35,960 nucleotides of DNA, taken from positions 1-35,960 of the forward strand of contig JBAPTR010000208.1 of assembly GCA_049282265.1 (NCBI GenBank), given 5' to 3'. Below are positions 23,675 through 32,193 of this stretch, one piece after another; within the stretch, counting starts at the first letter, position 1, and each line of letters starts with the position of its first letter. The translations under genes were made by a program, and so were the position numbers. Source of the stretch: CAYUCJ01 sp049282265. GTDB lineage: Bacteria; Desulfobacterota; DSM-4660; Desulfatiglandales; Desulfatiglandaceae. The notes under the pieces were generated by a model, which saw only the letters and a program-made list of their open reading frames with translations, was not told the origin of the DNA and did not search any database.

Positions 23675-24598
23675 ATGAACAACCTGTTTCTTTATGTTTT
23701 CACCGTACTGATCTGGGGATCCACCTGGCTGGCCATCAAGTTTCAGATCGGCCACGTGGACCCCATGCTATCCGTTTCCTACCGATTCGCACTGGCGGCT
23801 TTTCTTCTGGGTTGCTACTGCAGGATCTCCGGGTTGAAGATGCGGTTTCACCTCCGGGAACACCTCCTGATGGGGTCACAGGGTCTCCTGCTCTTCTCAT
23901 TCGGCTACTGGTTCGTCTATCTCTCGGAAATCCACCTGACAAGCGGCCTGGTCGCCGTTATTTTTGCAACCATGCTCTTCATGAACATCATAAACAGCAG
24001 CCTTTTTCTCGGCCAAAAGATTGAAGGGCTCATGATGATTGGTGCGGTGGTGGGGCTGATAGGACTCGGGCTGGTCTTCCGGCCTGAAATCGCATCATTT
24101 CAATTGTCCAACCAGGGCCTGCGCGGCCTTCTGCTCGGTCTGGCCGGATCGTACCTGTCTTCACTGGGCAATATTCTCTCCGCCTATACCCAGAAACGAC
24201 GGATCCCCGTCATGCAGAACAATGTCTACGGCATGGCCTACGGATCCATACTGCTCTTTGTCGTCTCCCTCCTGATGGGGAAGACAATAAACTTTGCCCT
24301 CACGCCCGGCTATATCGGCTCCCTCATCTACCTGGCGGTTCTGGGTTCCATCGTTGCCTTTGGTTGTTATTTGACCCTCCTGGGCCGTATCGGGGCGGAC
24401 AAGGCCGCCTACGTGACCCTGATCATCCCCATTGTCGCCCTTGGTATTTCAACGATTTTCGAGGGTTATCACTGGACGGGCGAGGCCTTCGTGGGGATGG
24501 CCCTCGTCCTCGCCGGGAACTTTCTGGTCCTCCGTCGGCGACAGGCCTCTCAAACGGCCCGAAGCGGATCAGGACGGCTGGTCTTTTCAAAGAGATGA
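23675..24598 (+). CDS. EamA-family (DMT) exporter
   Basis: 307 residues, ten hydrophobic segments, two EamA repeats. The beginning (FTVLIWGSTWLAIKFQIG) and the second-half motif (GSIVAFGCYLTLLGRIGADKAAYVTLIIPIVAL) are typical of the family, members of which export amino acids or related metabolites. A basic tail of about 20 residues follows the last segment. It is divergent from the MocR-type pseudogene, whose usual target would be such a transporter. Ribosome site weak (GAGGAA 14 nt upstream), so the start could be different. Confidence 0.88.
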   Translation: MNNLFLYVFTVLIWGSTWLAIKFQIGHVDPMLSVSYRFALAAFLLGCYCRISGLKMRFHLREHLLMGSQGLLLFSFGYWFVYLSEIHLTSGLVAVIFATMLFMNIINSSLFLGQKIEGLMMIGAVVGLIGLGLVFRPEIASFQLSNQGLRGLLLGLAGSYLSSLGNILSAYTQKRRIPVMQNNVYGMAYGSILLFVVSLLMGKTINFALTPGYIGSLIYLAVLGSIVAFGCYLTLLGRIGADKAAYVTLIIPIVALGISTIFEGYHWTGEAFVGMALVLAGNFLVLRRRQASQTARSGSGRLVFSKR

Positions 24599-24777
24599 AA
24601 AAGCCCTGCGGGCGGGACTCCATTCACAAGCTCAAACCCTTGAATTTATCCTCTTGATAGAAGCATTCTTGCCATCACTCTTTTCTTGACCCTGCACATG
24701 CCAGCATGGTAATAAATGCAACCCAGAAACCTACTGCGTACATGACGGCCCGGAGCCCGGAGGAGACTCGAAACCCC

Positions 24778-25635
24778 ATGGCGGAAAAGGATCTGGAGAG
24801 CAAACAGCGTCTTCGTCTACAGCGTTTCGGTATGAGCGTAGCCACCTACGCCATTATGGGCTCCGCCGCGGTTCTCGTCACCCGGATGGGACTGGGTGAG
24901 ATGAGCCGTGCCCAGTGGACGATATGCATTCTCGTGGGATTGGCCGGCAACATTTGTTTTTTCCTGTTGTTCGTGACCGGCCGAAACCTCAGGTTTAAAG
25001 ATCCCTCCCTGACCTGGGCACAGATTTTCTATTCGGCCCTGTGGGGCATGGTCATCCTTTACGCCCTGCCCGGGGCCCGGCCCATCATTTTGATGTTCTA
25101 TGTGCCCGCCTTCAGCTTCGGCATGCTGCGCCTGACAAGAAGACAGTATCTTGGCCTCGTCGGAAGCGTGCTGGGGCTTTATGCAGTGCTCCTCGTGTTT
25201 GAGTTTCTTCAGGGCCGACAGGGATTCAGGTGGGAGTACGAGCTGTTTTTGTTCGCCCTCTTCGGCATCCTGCTGACGTGGTTTTCCTTTTTCGGGGGAT
25301 TTGTATCCCATATCAGACATCGCCTGAACATCCAAAGAAGAGAAATCCAGAAGGCCCACGAAGTGATTCAGATCGAAGTGGATGAACGCAAGCGCGCTCA
25401 GGAAGAAAAAGACCGTCTGATCGTTGAATTGCGTGCGGCCCTGGACAAGGTGAAAACCCTGGGAGGCCTGCTTCCCATCTGCGCATCGTGCAAAAAAATT
25501 CGTGACGATGCGGGCTATTGGAGACAAATCGAATCCTATATCCACGACCATTCCGAAGCGAAATTCAGTCACGGCATCTGCCCCGAGTGCGCAAAAAAGC
25601 TTTACCCGGACCTTGATATCCACAAAAAGGCCTGA
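24778..25635 (+). CDS. membrane protein with a C-terminal four-cysteine module (sensor-like)
   Basis: 285 residues: about six membrane segments (45-210 region), a coiled coil (QKAHEVIQIEVDERKRAQEEKDRLIVELRAALDKVKTL) and a C-terminal module with C235, C238 (LPICASCKKIRDD) and C268, C271 (GICPECAKK). The same module is common at the end of histidine kinases and response regulators of Desulfobacterota, where it may bind zinc or iron. Here no kinase, GGDEF or receiver domain lies between coiled coil and module. Start 24778 has GGAGGAG 14 nt upstream; starts at 24706 and 24742 have none, so the N-terminus is uncertain. No obvious operon partner. Confidence 0.7.
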   Translation: MAEKDLESKQRLRLQRFGMSVATYAIMGSAAVLVTRMGLGEMSRAQWTICILVGLAGNICFFLLFVTGRNLRFKDPSLTWAQIFYSALWGMVILYALPGARPIILMFYVPAFSFGMLRLTRRQYLGLVGSVLGLYAVLLVFEFLQGRQGFRWEYELFLFALFGILLTWFSFFGGFVSHIRHRLNIQRREIQKAHEVIQIEVDERKRAQEEKDRLIVELRAALDKVKTLGGLLPICASCKKIRDDAGYWRQIESYIHDHSEAKFSHGICPECAKKLYPDLDIHKKA

Positions 25636-25676
25636 TCCGAAAAGTTAGATGGCTTATTCACGGGAACTCATGAGAA

Positions 25677-25900
25677 GAACCTGAGGGTCTTTTTCGGACG
25701 TTTTTTCAAAGGGCACTTGGCAATCAGCTGAGACATGGACGACTATTTGGGGTTTACGCCTCCAGAACCCTTGGCGCTCTCTAATCACTACCCTTAAACC
25801 CCAAATGGCGTCCACCTCCTCCGGAGTGTTTAGAAAGCATTTGAAAAAGATTGTCAGGTTCTATTCCTCTTCGTGGCTTATAGGCTACCGCTTGCGGCAT
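25677..25900. repeat. imperfect-palindrome repeat, copy B
   Basis: Core 25677-25861 (185 nt) begins GAACCTGAGGGTCTTTTTC and ends AAAAGATTGTCAGGTTC, with inner arms TTTGGGGTTTA / TAAACCCCAAAT. To the right, ATAGGCTACCGCTTGCGGCAT (to 25900) also matches copies C and D, so the element is longer than the palindrome. Confidence 0.85.
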
Positions 25901-25953
25901 ACGTTAGCTTTTGAGAAAGCCCTCAAGGTTCACCACCCGAAAGGAGATCTGTA

Positions 25954-27135
25954 TTGAGTCAAGAGTCTACAACTGCACAACCCGCCGTGCGACAGGCGCT
26001 CCATCCCTTCGGCACCAGTATCTTCACTGAAATGACCTTCCTCAGCAATCAGGTGGGTGCGGTCAACCTCTCCCAGGGATTCCCTGACTTTGAGGGCCCT
26101 GAAGAGATCCGCAGGGCGGCCGCAGAGGCCATCATGCGGGGCCCCAACCAGTACTGCCCATCCATGGGGATCGCCTCTTTGCGAGAGGCCGTCGCCCTAA
26201 AGATGAAACGTTTCTATGGAGTGGACGTGGACGCCGATAGGGAGGTCACGGTCACCGCAGGGGCTTCCGAGGCCATCGGCGCCGCACTCCTCGGGCTCGT
26301 GGATCCGGGGGACGAGGTGATCCTGCTGGAGCCCTGTTACGATCTCTACCCTCCCATGGCAGCCATGGCCGGGGCCAAGACCGTTTATGTGCCCCTTAAG
26401 AGGCCCGGATTCGGCCTCCCGAGAGATGCCCTTGCCGAGGCCTTTACCGACCGGACGGCAGCCATCATCATCAATAATCCCCTCAACCCCACCGGCAAAG
26501 TCTTCACACGGGATGAACTGGAACATATCGGCAACCTCTGCGAGGAATACAACGCAGTGGCCATCGGGGACGAGGTCTATGAACACCTGGTCTATGACGG
26601 GCGAAAGCATGTCACCCTCCTCCAGGTTCCTTCCCTCCGGGAGCGGTCCATCGTCATCTCATCCACGGCCAAGACCTTTTCCCTGACCGGCTGGAAGGTG
26701 GGTTACGCCGTTGCCTGCCCAAACCTCTCGGAGGCCGTCAGGATGAGCCATCAATTCATCACCTTCTGCACCCCTTCCGCCCTCCAGGAGGCCATGGCAT
26801 CCGCCATAGGCATGGCAGACAGCTATTATGAAACCTTACTCTTGGAGTACGGCTCCAGGCGGCAGCGGCTCTGCCGGGCGCTTGAGGACATGGGATTTGA
26901 GACTTACCGGCCGGAGGGGACCTATTACGCCTCCATTGACATTTCCCCCCTTGGCTTCGAAGATGATCTGGCCTTCTGCCGCTGCCTCACGACTGAGGTG
27001 GGTGTGGCTGCCATACCCGCCTCTTTTTTCTGGAAGGATCGGCGGGCGGGCAAGGACCTGGTGCGGTTCTGTTTCTGCAAGAAGGACGAGACACTGGACA
27101 GTGCCATAGAACGGCTGGCGAAGTGGCGGCCTTGA
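25954..27135 (+). CDS. class I/II PLP-dependent aminotransferase
   Basis: 393 residues. PLP lysine K240 in SSTAKTFSLTGWKVGY, NNPLNPTGK (174-182), Asp D206 in AIGDEVYEHLVYDG, and the N-terminal INLSQGFPDF-like segment (VNLSQGFPDFEGP) that marks kynurenine/glutamine-type and YbdL-type aminotransferases. Cytoplasmic; substrate among aromatic or sulfur amino acids (2-oxo-4-methylthiobutanoate in relatives), not determinable here. It starts with TTG preceded by AAAGGAGA at 8 nt. It stands alone and converges on cysE. Confidence 0.92.
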   Translation: MSQESTTAQPAVRQALHPFGTSIFTEMTFLSNQVGAVNLSQGFPDFEGPEEIRRAAAEAIMRGPNQYCPSMGIASLREAVALKMKRFYGVDVDADREVTVTAGASEAIGAALLGLVDPGDEVILLEPCYDLYPPMAAMAGAKTVYVPLKRPGFGLPRDALAEAFTDRTAAIIINNPLNPTGKVFTRDELEHIGNLCEEYNAVAIGDEVYEHLVYDGRKHVTLLQVPSLRERSIVISSTAKTFSLTGWKVGYAVACPNLSEAVRMSHQFITFCTPSALQEAMASAIGMADSYYETLLLEYGSRRQRLCRALEDMGFETYRPEGTYYASIDISPLGFEDDLAFCRCLTTEVGVAAIPASFFWKDRRAGKDLVRFCFCKKDETLDSAIERLAKWRP

Positions 27136-27159
27136 AGACCGTGGTGCTTCAGTCAGACC

Positions 27160-28116
27160 TCACCGGGAAGCGCCCTTGAACACGAGTTCCGGGGATTTCA
27201 GAAAGACCTTCGTATCCGGAGGAACGGACTCTGTGACCCAGACACTCCCCCCGATGATTGAACGGGTCCCGATAACGGTTTCACCGCCTAGGATCGTGGC
27301 CCCTGAATAGATGACCACGTCATCCTGAATGGTCGGATGACGCTTGAGTTGCCGCATGGCTTCCAGGGAATCCCTCGGAAGGGACAGGGCCCCCAGGGTG
27401 ACCCCCTGATAGATCCTCACACGCTCCCCGATCTCCGCGGTCTCTCCTATGACCACCCCTGTTCCGTGGTCTATGAAGAAACGCTCCCCGATATGGGCCG
27501 CGGGATGGATGTCGATGCCCGTCCGGCTGTGGGCGTATTCCGTCATGATTCGTGGAATGAGCGGAACGTCATCATGATAGAGCTGGTGAGCGATCCGGTA
27601 GACGGTCACGGCAAAGATCCCGGGATAACTGAAGATGATCTCATCGTACCCCTTGGCTGCCGGATCACCTTCATACGCTGCGATCACGTCTCTTGCCAGA
27701 ACCCTTCTCAGGTGAGGCAGTTCCTTCAGAAAGGCAAGGGCGGTTTCATGGCCCCTGTCGAAACAATGGGTGCAGTCCTGTTCGTGGCGAAGGCACTCAT
27801 GGCGAATGGAGAGCGTGATCTGTTCCGCCAGGGCCTCGAAGAAGGCCGTAACCTCCTGACCAAAGTAGTAGCCAAGATTCACCTTGTCCACCCTGCTTCG
27901 CAGGAAATAGCCAGGGAAAAGGATGTGCATGGCCTTCACAATGAGGTCGACAATGGATTCTCTGGATGGGATGGGCTCGGGGCTAATGTGATCAAAGCAC
28001 TCCTTGTCTTCGCAGGAGAGGACCAGCTTCTCCACGACGGCCGGGATTTCCCAGCGGAAGCGTTCCGTATCTGAGAGGTCGATCCTACACTGATCCTGTC
28101 TAGCTGGAACATCCAT
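27160..28116 (-). CDS. cysE: serine O-acetyltransferase
   Basis: 318 residues. The C-terminal third is a left-handed beta-helix of hexapeptide repeats (GIDIHPAAHIGERF, IDHGTGVVIGETAEIG, VRIYQGVTLGALSL), with the serine-acetyltransferase catalytic D-H pair in FIDHGTG. The N-terminal helical domain is longer than in E. coli CysE. It makes O-acetylserine for cysteine synthesis; nifS and nifU lie just upstream in the same direction, so the set supplies cysteine for Fe-S cluster assembly. GAGGAG stands before the ATG. Confidence 0.92.
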   Translation of the reverse strand: MDVPARQDQCRIDLSDTERFRWEIPAVVEKLVLSCEDKECFDHISPEPIPSRESIVDLIVKAMHILFPGYFLRSRVDKVNLGYYFGQEVTAFFEALAEQITLSIRHECLRHEQDCTHCFDRGHETALAFLKELPHLRRVLARDVIAAYEGDPAAKGYDEIIFSYPGIFAVTVYRIAHQLYHDDVPLIPRIMTEYAHSRTGIDIHPAAHIGERFFIDHGTGVVIGETAEIGERVRIYQGVTLGALSLPRDSLEAMRQLKRHPTIQDDVVIYSGATILGGETVIGTRSIIGGSVWVTESVPPDTKVFLKSPELVFKGASR

Positions 28117-28180
28117 GGCATTCTCCTCGCCACACCATTTCCTTACGCCTTAGGCCTTGTGCCTTAAACCTCTTGGTCCC

Positions 28181-29368
28181 TCACGTTCCCGATGCGCAGA
28201 CCTGACCTTCCGGTTTCCAGAAGGGAGAGAGGTCCCGCAGTTTCTGGATGATGGGCGGAACCTTCTCGATTACAAAATCCACCTCTTCTTCCGTGTTGTA
28301 GATACTCAGGCTGAATCGTATGGAACCGTGTGCCATGGTAAACGGCACACCCATGGCACGAAGGACATGGGATGGCTGCAGGGACCCGGATGTACATGCC
28401 GACCCGGAAGAGGCGCAGATGCCGAATTCATCCATGAGCAGCAGGATGGCCTCGCCCTCTACGGATTCGAAACTGATGTTGCTCGTATTGGGAAGCCTTT
28501 CGGACCCACCACCGTTGACGCGGCTGCTGGGCACCCGGGCCAGAATCCCCTGCTCCAGCTTGTCCCTGAGGGCCCTCACCCTCGTATTTTCATCTTTCAT
28601 GTGCTTCCCGGCCAATTCACAGGCCTTGCCCAGTCCGATGATACTCGCCACATTTTCCGTACCCCCCCGCCGGCCATGCTCCTGGTGTCCCCCAATCAGA
28701 AATGGTGCATACCGGGTGCCTTTGCGGACATAGAGCACACCAACCCCTTTTGGGGCGTGAAGCTTGTGACCGGAAATGGAAAGCATATCGATGGAACTGT
28801 TTTTGAGATCAATGGGGATCTTACCTGCCGACTGAACCGCATCCGTATGAAAAAGGATGTCTCGGCTTTTGGTCAGTTGGGCCGCCTCTTCCACCGGAAA
28901 GATGGCCCCGGTTTCATTGTTGGCCCACATGAGACTGACGATGGCCGTATCTTGGCTGAGGCTCTCTTTGTACCTGTCCATGTCCAGACGGCCTTCCTTG
29001 TCCACGGGGATCTCAGTTGCACTGTATCCGTTTTTTCCCAGATGCCCATAAAGGACCTTAACGGCAGGATGTTCGACGCGACTGGTGACAATGTGATTCT
29101 TGCCTTCCTCAGTATGCAGGGCGGACATGATGGCGGTGTTGTCGCTCTCCGAGCCGCAACTGGTGAAAATGATCTCTTCCGGCGAAGCAGCGCCCAAAAG
29201 GTCAGCTACCTGCTCTCTGGCTTCACGGATATTATGGGCAACCTGGCCCCCGAAGGTGTGGGCACTGCTGGGATTTCCGTAAAGATCATGAAAATAGGGC
29301 AACATGGCCTCCAGGACTTCCGGGGCCACCTGTGACGTGGCATTGTTATCCATGTATACGGTTGTCAT
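28181..29368 (-). CDS. nifS: NifS/IscS-type cysteine desulfurase
   Basis: 395 residues. PLP lysine K202 in SISGHKLHAPKG, catalytic Cys C325 in CASSGSACTSGS, and the conserved HTDAVQSAGK segment. It removes sulfur from cysteine and passes it as persulfide to NifU. Its start overlaps the last codons of nifU (4 nt), and cysE follows after 64 nt. No nif structural genes are in the window, so the pair probably serves general Fe-S assembly, needed by the many clusters of the Hdr operon. Confidence 0.95.
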   Translation of the reverse strand: MTTVYMDNNATSQVAPEVLEAMLPYFHDLYGNPSSAHTFGGQVAHNIREAREQVADLLGAASPEEIIFTSCGSESDNTAIMSALHTEEGKNHIVTSRVEHPAVKVLYGHLGKNGYSATEIPVDKEGRLDMDRYKESLSQDTAIVSLMWANNETGAIFPVEEAAQLTKSRDILFHTDAVQSAGKIPIDLKNSSIDMLSISGHKLHAPKGVGVLYVRKGTRYAPFLIGGHQEHGRRGGTENVASIIGLGKACELAGKHMKDENTRVRALRDKLEQGILARVPSSRVNGGGSERLPNTSNISFESVEGEAILLLMDEFGICASSGSACTSGSLQPSHVLRAMGVPFTMAHGSIRFSLSIYNTEEEVDFVIEKVPPIIQKLRDLSPFWKPEGQVCASGT

Positions 29369-30189
29369 TCTTTCACCTCCTCCACCACCAGTTCCTGGGA
29401 TACAAACTCATGCAGCTTTGCCTCAACGAGGCTTTTCATGGTTATTTCCGAGGCCTTACAAACGGCACAGGCGCCCCGCGTGGCGACCAGGACACGATTT
29501 CCGATAACATCGATCAACTCGATATCCCCACCGTCCTGCTGGAGAGAAGGCCTGATCTCGCTCTCGATGGTCTCTTCGATCTTCCTGATCTTCTGGATAT
29601 TGGAAAGCTTGGGGCGGACTGCCGGCAGTTCCTCTTCCCGGACCCTGGCAATGATCTCACGAATGGTATCGTGACAGCTCTCACACCCGCCCCCTGCCTT
29701 GGTATAGTCGGTGACCTCCTCCACGGTCGTGAGGTTGTTCTCCCTGACCGTCCGCTCGATCTCCAGGTCCGTGACGCCGAAGCATTCGCAGACGATTTTT
29801 CCCTCCTGTTCCTTGAGGGCCTCCCCTTTGAAATTGGCGAGCGCCGCTTCAAGGGCCTGACGGCCCAACACGGAGCAGTGCATCTTCTCTTTGGGGAGCC
29901 CTCCAAGAAAATCCGCTATGTCCTGGTTGGTGATTTTTTCCGCCTCTTGCAAATTCTTTCCCTTGATCATCTCCGTGAGGGCGGAGGCCGAGGCTATGGC
30001 ACTCGCACATCCAAAGGTCTGAAACTTCGCGTCTTCGATCTTTCCCTTTTCATCCACCTTCAGCGTGAGCTTGAGGGCATCCCCGCAAGCCATGGAGCCC
30101 ACCTCACCCACCGCGTTGGCATCTTGCACCTCCCCGGCATTGCGAGGCTTTAGAAAATGCTCCTTTACTTTGTCCGTGTAATCCCACAT
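29365..30189 (-). CDS. nifU: NifU Fe-S cluster scaffold (three-domain)
   Basis: 274 residues, the full-length type: IscU-like N-domain with C35, C61 and C105; a central BFD-like [2Fe-2S] domain with C134, C136, C169 and C172; a C-terminal Nfu domain with CxxC (C241, C244, GACAVCKASEITMK). It builds clusters with sulfur from NifS and hands them to apoproteins. Clear ribosome site (GGAGGAGAAAA). The promoter lies at 30275-30303. Confidence 0.95.
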   Translation of the reverse strand: MWDYTDKVKEHFLKPRNAGEVQDANAVGEVGSMACGDALKLTLKVDEKGKIEDAKFQTFGCASAIASASALTEMIKGKNLQEAEKITNQDIADFLGGLPKEKMHCSVLGRQALEAALANFKGEALKEQEGKIVCECFGVTDLEIERTVRENNLTTVEEVTDYTKAGGGCESCHDTIREIIARVREEELPAVRPKLSNIQKIRKIEETIESEIRPSLQQDGGDIELIDVIGNRVLVATRGACAVCKASEITMKSLVEAKLHEFVSQELVVEEVKE

Positions 30190-30274
30190 TTTTCTCCTCC
30201 ATCAATCAAGGGCCAAAGGACCCTATAGAACTGGTCAATTGTACGATATAATTCCGTTCTCTCCTCTTTGAAAA

Positions 30275-30303
30275 ATCATAGAGAGGTTGGCCGGATGTGT
30301 CAA
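30275..30303 (-). promoter_or_regulatory. sigma-70 type promoter of nifU-nifS-cysE
   Basis: Minus strand: perfect TTGACA (30303-30298), 17 nt, TATGAT (30280-30275). Start near 30268, leaving an 80-nt leader. It lies within the 208-nt gap after the MBL-fold gene, so the cluster genes need not be read from upstream. Confidence 0.7.
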
Positions 30304-30397
30304 GCTTCATTATGTTCCGTCATCCTTATCCGATAGTTCATCCGGAAAATAGGTACACTCAAGAGGACAAAGAACTGGCGGAAGTTCCCCTGCCGGG

Positions 30398-32002
30398 TTA
30401 CCCCAGGAGGCTCTGCAATTCCTCCTGCAGGTATTTCAGACGATCCAGCTCGTCTCCATCTATCTTCCCTCTGGAAGCGGCCGTCTTGACCCGTTTCCTC
30501 AGTGCCTTGAGTTCCTTTTCCAGATCGATGATGCCGTTGAGAAGCATGTTCTGCATGTCAGCTTCCGGCTCCACAATCTCCGGGGCCTCACTTGCGATTT
30601 CTTTGGCCCGCAGGATGAGCCGTTCTTTCCAAAGGGGAACATGGGTTTGAAGGCCATAAATCTCCGTGATCTTGTCGGCAAGGGCCTGACAGGATGCCGG
30701 TTCCCCGTGGACCAGGAAGACGTGGGGACGGCTTTCGAAATGCCCGACCCACTCCAGGAGATCTTTCTGGTCCGCATGGGCGGAAAACCCGCCGATGGTA
30801 AAGACCTTTGCCCGGACCGATACGTTTTCCCTGAACACCTTCACCTGTTTGGCGCCCTCTACGATGCGCCTGCCGGTGGTCCCCTCGGCCTGGTATCCCA
30901 CAATGACAAGGCTTGCTCCCTCGCGCCACAGGTTGTGTTTCAGGTGATGTTTGATACGGCCCGCCGTGCACATGCCGTTCCCGGCTATGACAATGGCTGA
31001 TCCGGGCTTTTCGTTGATGGCGATGGATTCCTTGGTTGCGGATGTGAACTTGAGATTGGGCATGTCAAAGGGATCAAAGCCTTCATCCACAATGGTCTGT
31101 GTCTCGGCATCATAATATTCCTTATTTCTGCGGAATATTTCCGTGGCCTTTATGGCGAGGGGACTGTCCAGGTAGATGGGAATTTCAGGGATCTTACCCT
31201 GTCTCTGGAATTCTCCCAGCATATAAAGGATCTCCTGGGTCCTTTCCACGGCGAAGGCGGGGATCATGATTTTTTCGTTGTGGGAGGTACTGTACCGTAT
31301 GGCCTCCAGGAGTTCGGACTTGCTGTCTTCAAAGGTTCGGTGGCGCCGGTTTCCGTAAGTGGATTCGAGGAAGAGGTAATCGGCATTGAAAACCTCGTGC
31401 GGGTCCTTCACGATCAGTTGGTTTTTCTTCCCGAGATCCCCTGAGAAGACGATTTTCAAACACTCCTTTTTTTCCTCCAGCCAGAGTTCAAGGATGGACG
31501 AGCCCAGGATGTGTCCGGCATTTCTGAGCCTTGCCTTCACACCCGGTTCCACCTCGATGACCTCGTCCCTTTCCACAGGTCTGAAAAGGTGGAGGCTGGC
31601 CTCTGCATCCTCAGTGGTGTAAAGGGGAGCGATTTCTCCCCTGGACTGGCGCTTGTTCTTCCTGGACTGCCATTCTGCGTCCATTTCCTGGATGTGTGCC
31701 GAGTCCAGCAGCAGGGCCTGGCAGAGTTCAACTGTGGGAGGCGACGTCATAATACGGCCCTTGAATCCGTCCTTAACCAGCTTGGGGATCCTCCCCGAAT
31801 GATCGATATGGGCGTGGGTCAGGAACAGGATATCGATCCCGGAGGGATCGAAGCCCCACTCTTCCCAGTTCCGGGCCTCCATCTGCCTGCCCCCCTGAAA
31901 AAGACCGCAGTCTACGAGGATTTTTTTGCCTCCTGGGCTCTCAACGAGATAACAGGATCCGGTAACCGAACCGGCGGCTCCCAAACAGGTGACTTTGATC
32001 AT
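30398..32002 (-). CDS. beta-CASP metallo-beta-lactamase-fold protein (RNase-like)
   Basis: 534 residues. Metal motif THAHIDH (H63, H65, D67, H68), GHILGSS, and SGDLG carry the dinuclear zinc site; the beta-CASP segment and the RMMBL end (GGFSAHADQKDLLEW, VHGEPASCQALADKI) mark the CPSF73-like subfamily of predicted RNases. A charged helical tail of about 70 residues follows. Ribosome site AAAGGAG before the ATG. Cytoplasmic RNA processing or exonuclease role is inferred from the family. Confidence 0.9.
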   Translation of the reverse strand: MIKVTCLGAAGSVTGSCYLVESPGGKKILVDCGLFQGGRQMEARNWEEWGFDPSGIDILFLTHAHIDHSGRIPKLVKDGFKGRIMTSPPTVELCQALLLDSAHIQEMDAEWQSRKNKRQSRGEIAPLYTTEDAEASLHLFRPVERDEVIEVEPGVKARLRNAGHILGSSILELWLEEKKECLKIVFSGDLGKKNQLIVKDPHEVFNADYLFLESTYGNRRHRTFEDSKSELLEAIRYSTSHNEKIMIPAFAVERTQEILYMLGEFQRQGKIPEIPIYLDSPLAIKATEIFRRNKEYYDAETQTIVDEGFDPFDMPNLKFTSATKESIAINEKPGSAIVIAGNGMCTAGRIKHHLKHNLWREGASLVIVGYQAEGTTGRRIVEGAKQVKVFRENVSVRAKVFTIGGFSAHADQKDLLEWVGHFESRPHVFLVHGEPASCQALADKITEIYGLQTHVPLWKERLILRAKEIASEAPEIVEPEADMQNMLLNGIIDLEKELKALRKRVKTAASRGKIDGDELDRLKYLQEELQSLLG

Positions 32003-32083
32003 GGTTCACTCCTTTCATGGGTTTTCAATCAAAAGGCTTTAGCTCAATATTGATGACTTTCAATGAAATCGCTTTATCCTAGC

Positions 32084-32180
32084 CGTCCATCCCCTCCGAA
32101 TTGTTTAGAAGGCATTTGAAAAAGATTGTCAGGTTCGGTTCCACTTCCTTCCTGATAGGTGCCGTCTGTGGCATAAACCA
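32084..32180. repeat. imperfect-palindrome repeat, copy C (right half only)
   Basis: CGTCCATCCCCTCCGAAT...TTTAGAAGGCATTTGAAAAAGATTGTCAGGTTC (32084-32136) matches the right arm of copies A and B; the following ATAGGTGCCGTCTGTGGCAT (to 32180) matches the outward extension of copies B and D. The left arm is missing. It ends 13 nt from the stop of the UbiD gene. Confidence 0.75.
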
Positions 32181-32193
32181 GCATTTCTCTCTA

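Noticed and set aside
28157..29335. 392-residue plus-strand frame opposite nifS
   Set aside because: The nifS frame has all catalytic residues and a ribosome site; this frame shows no family pattern.
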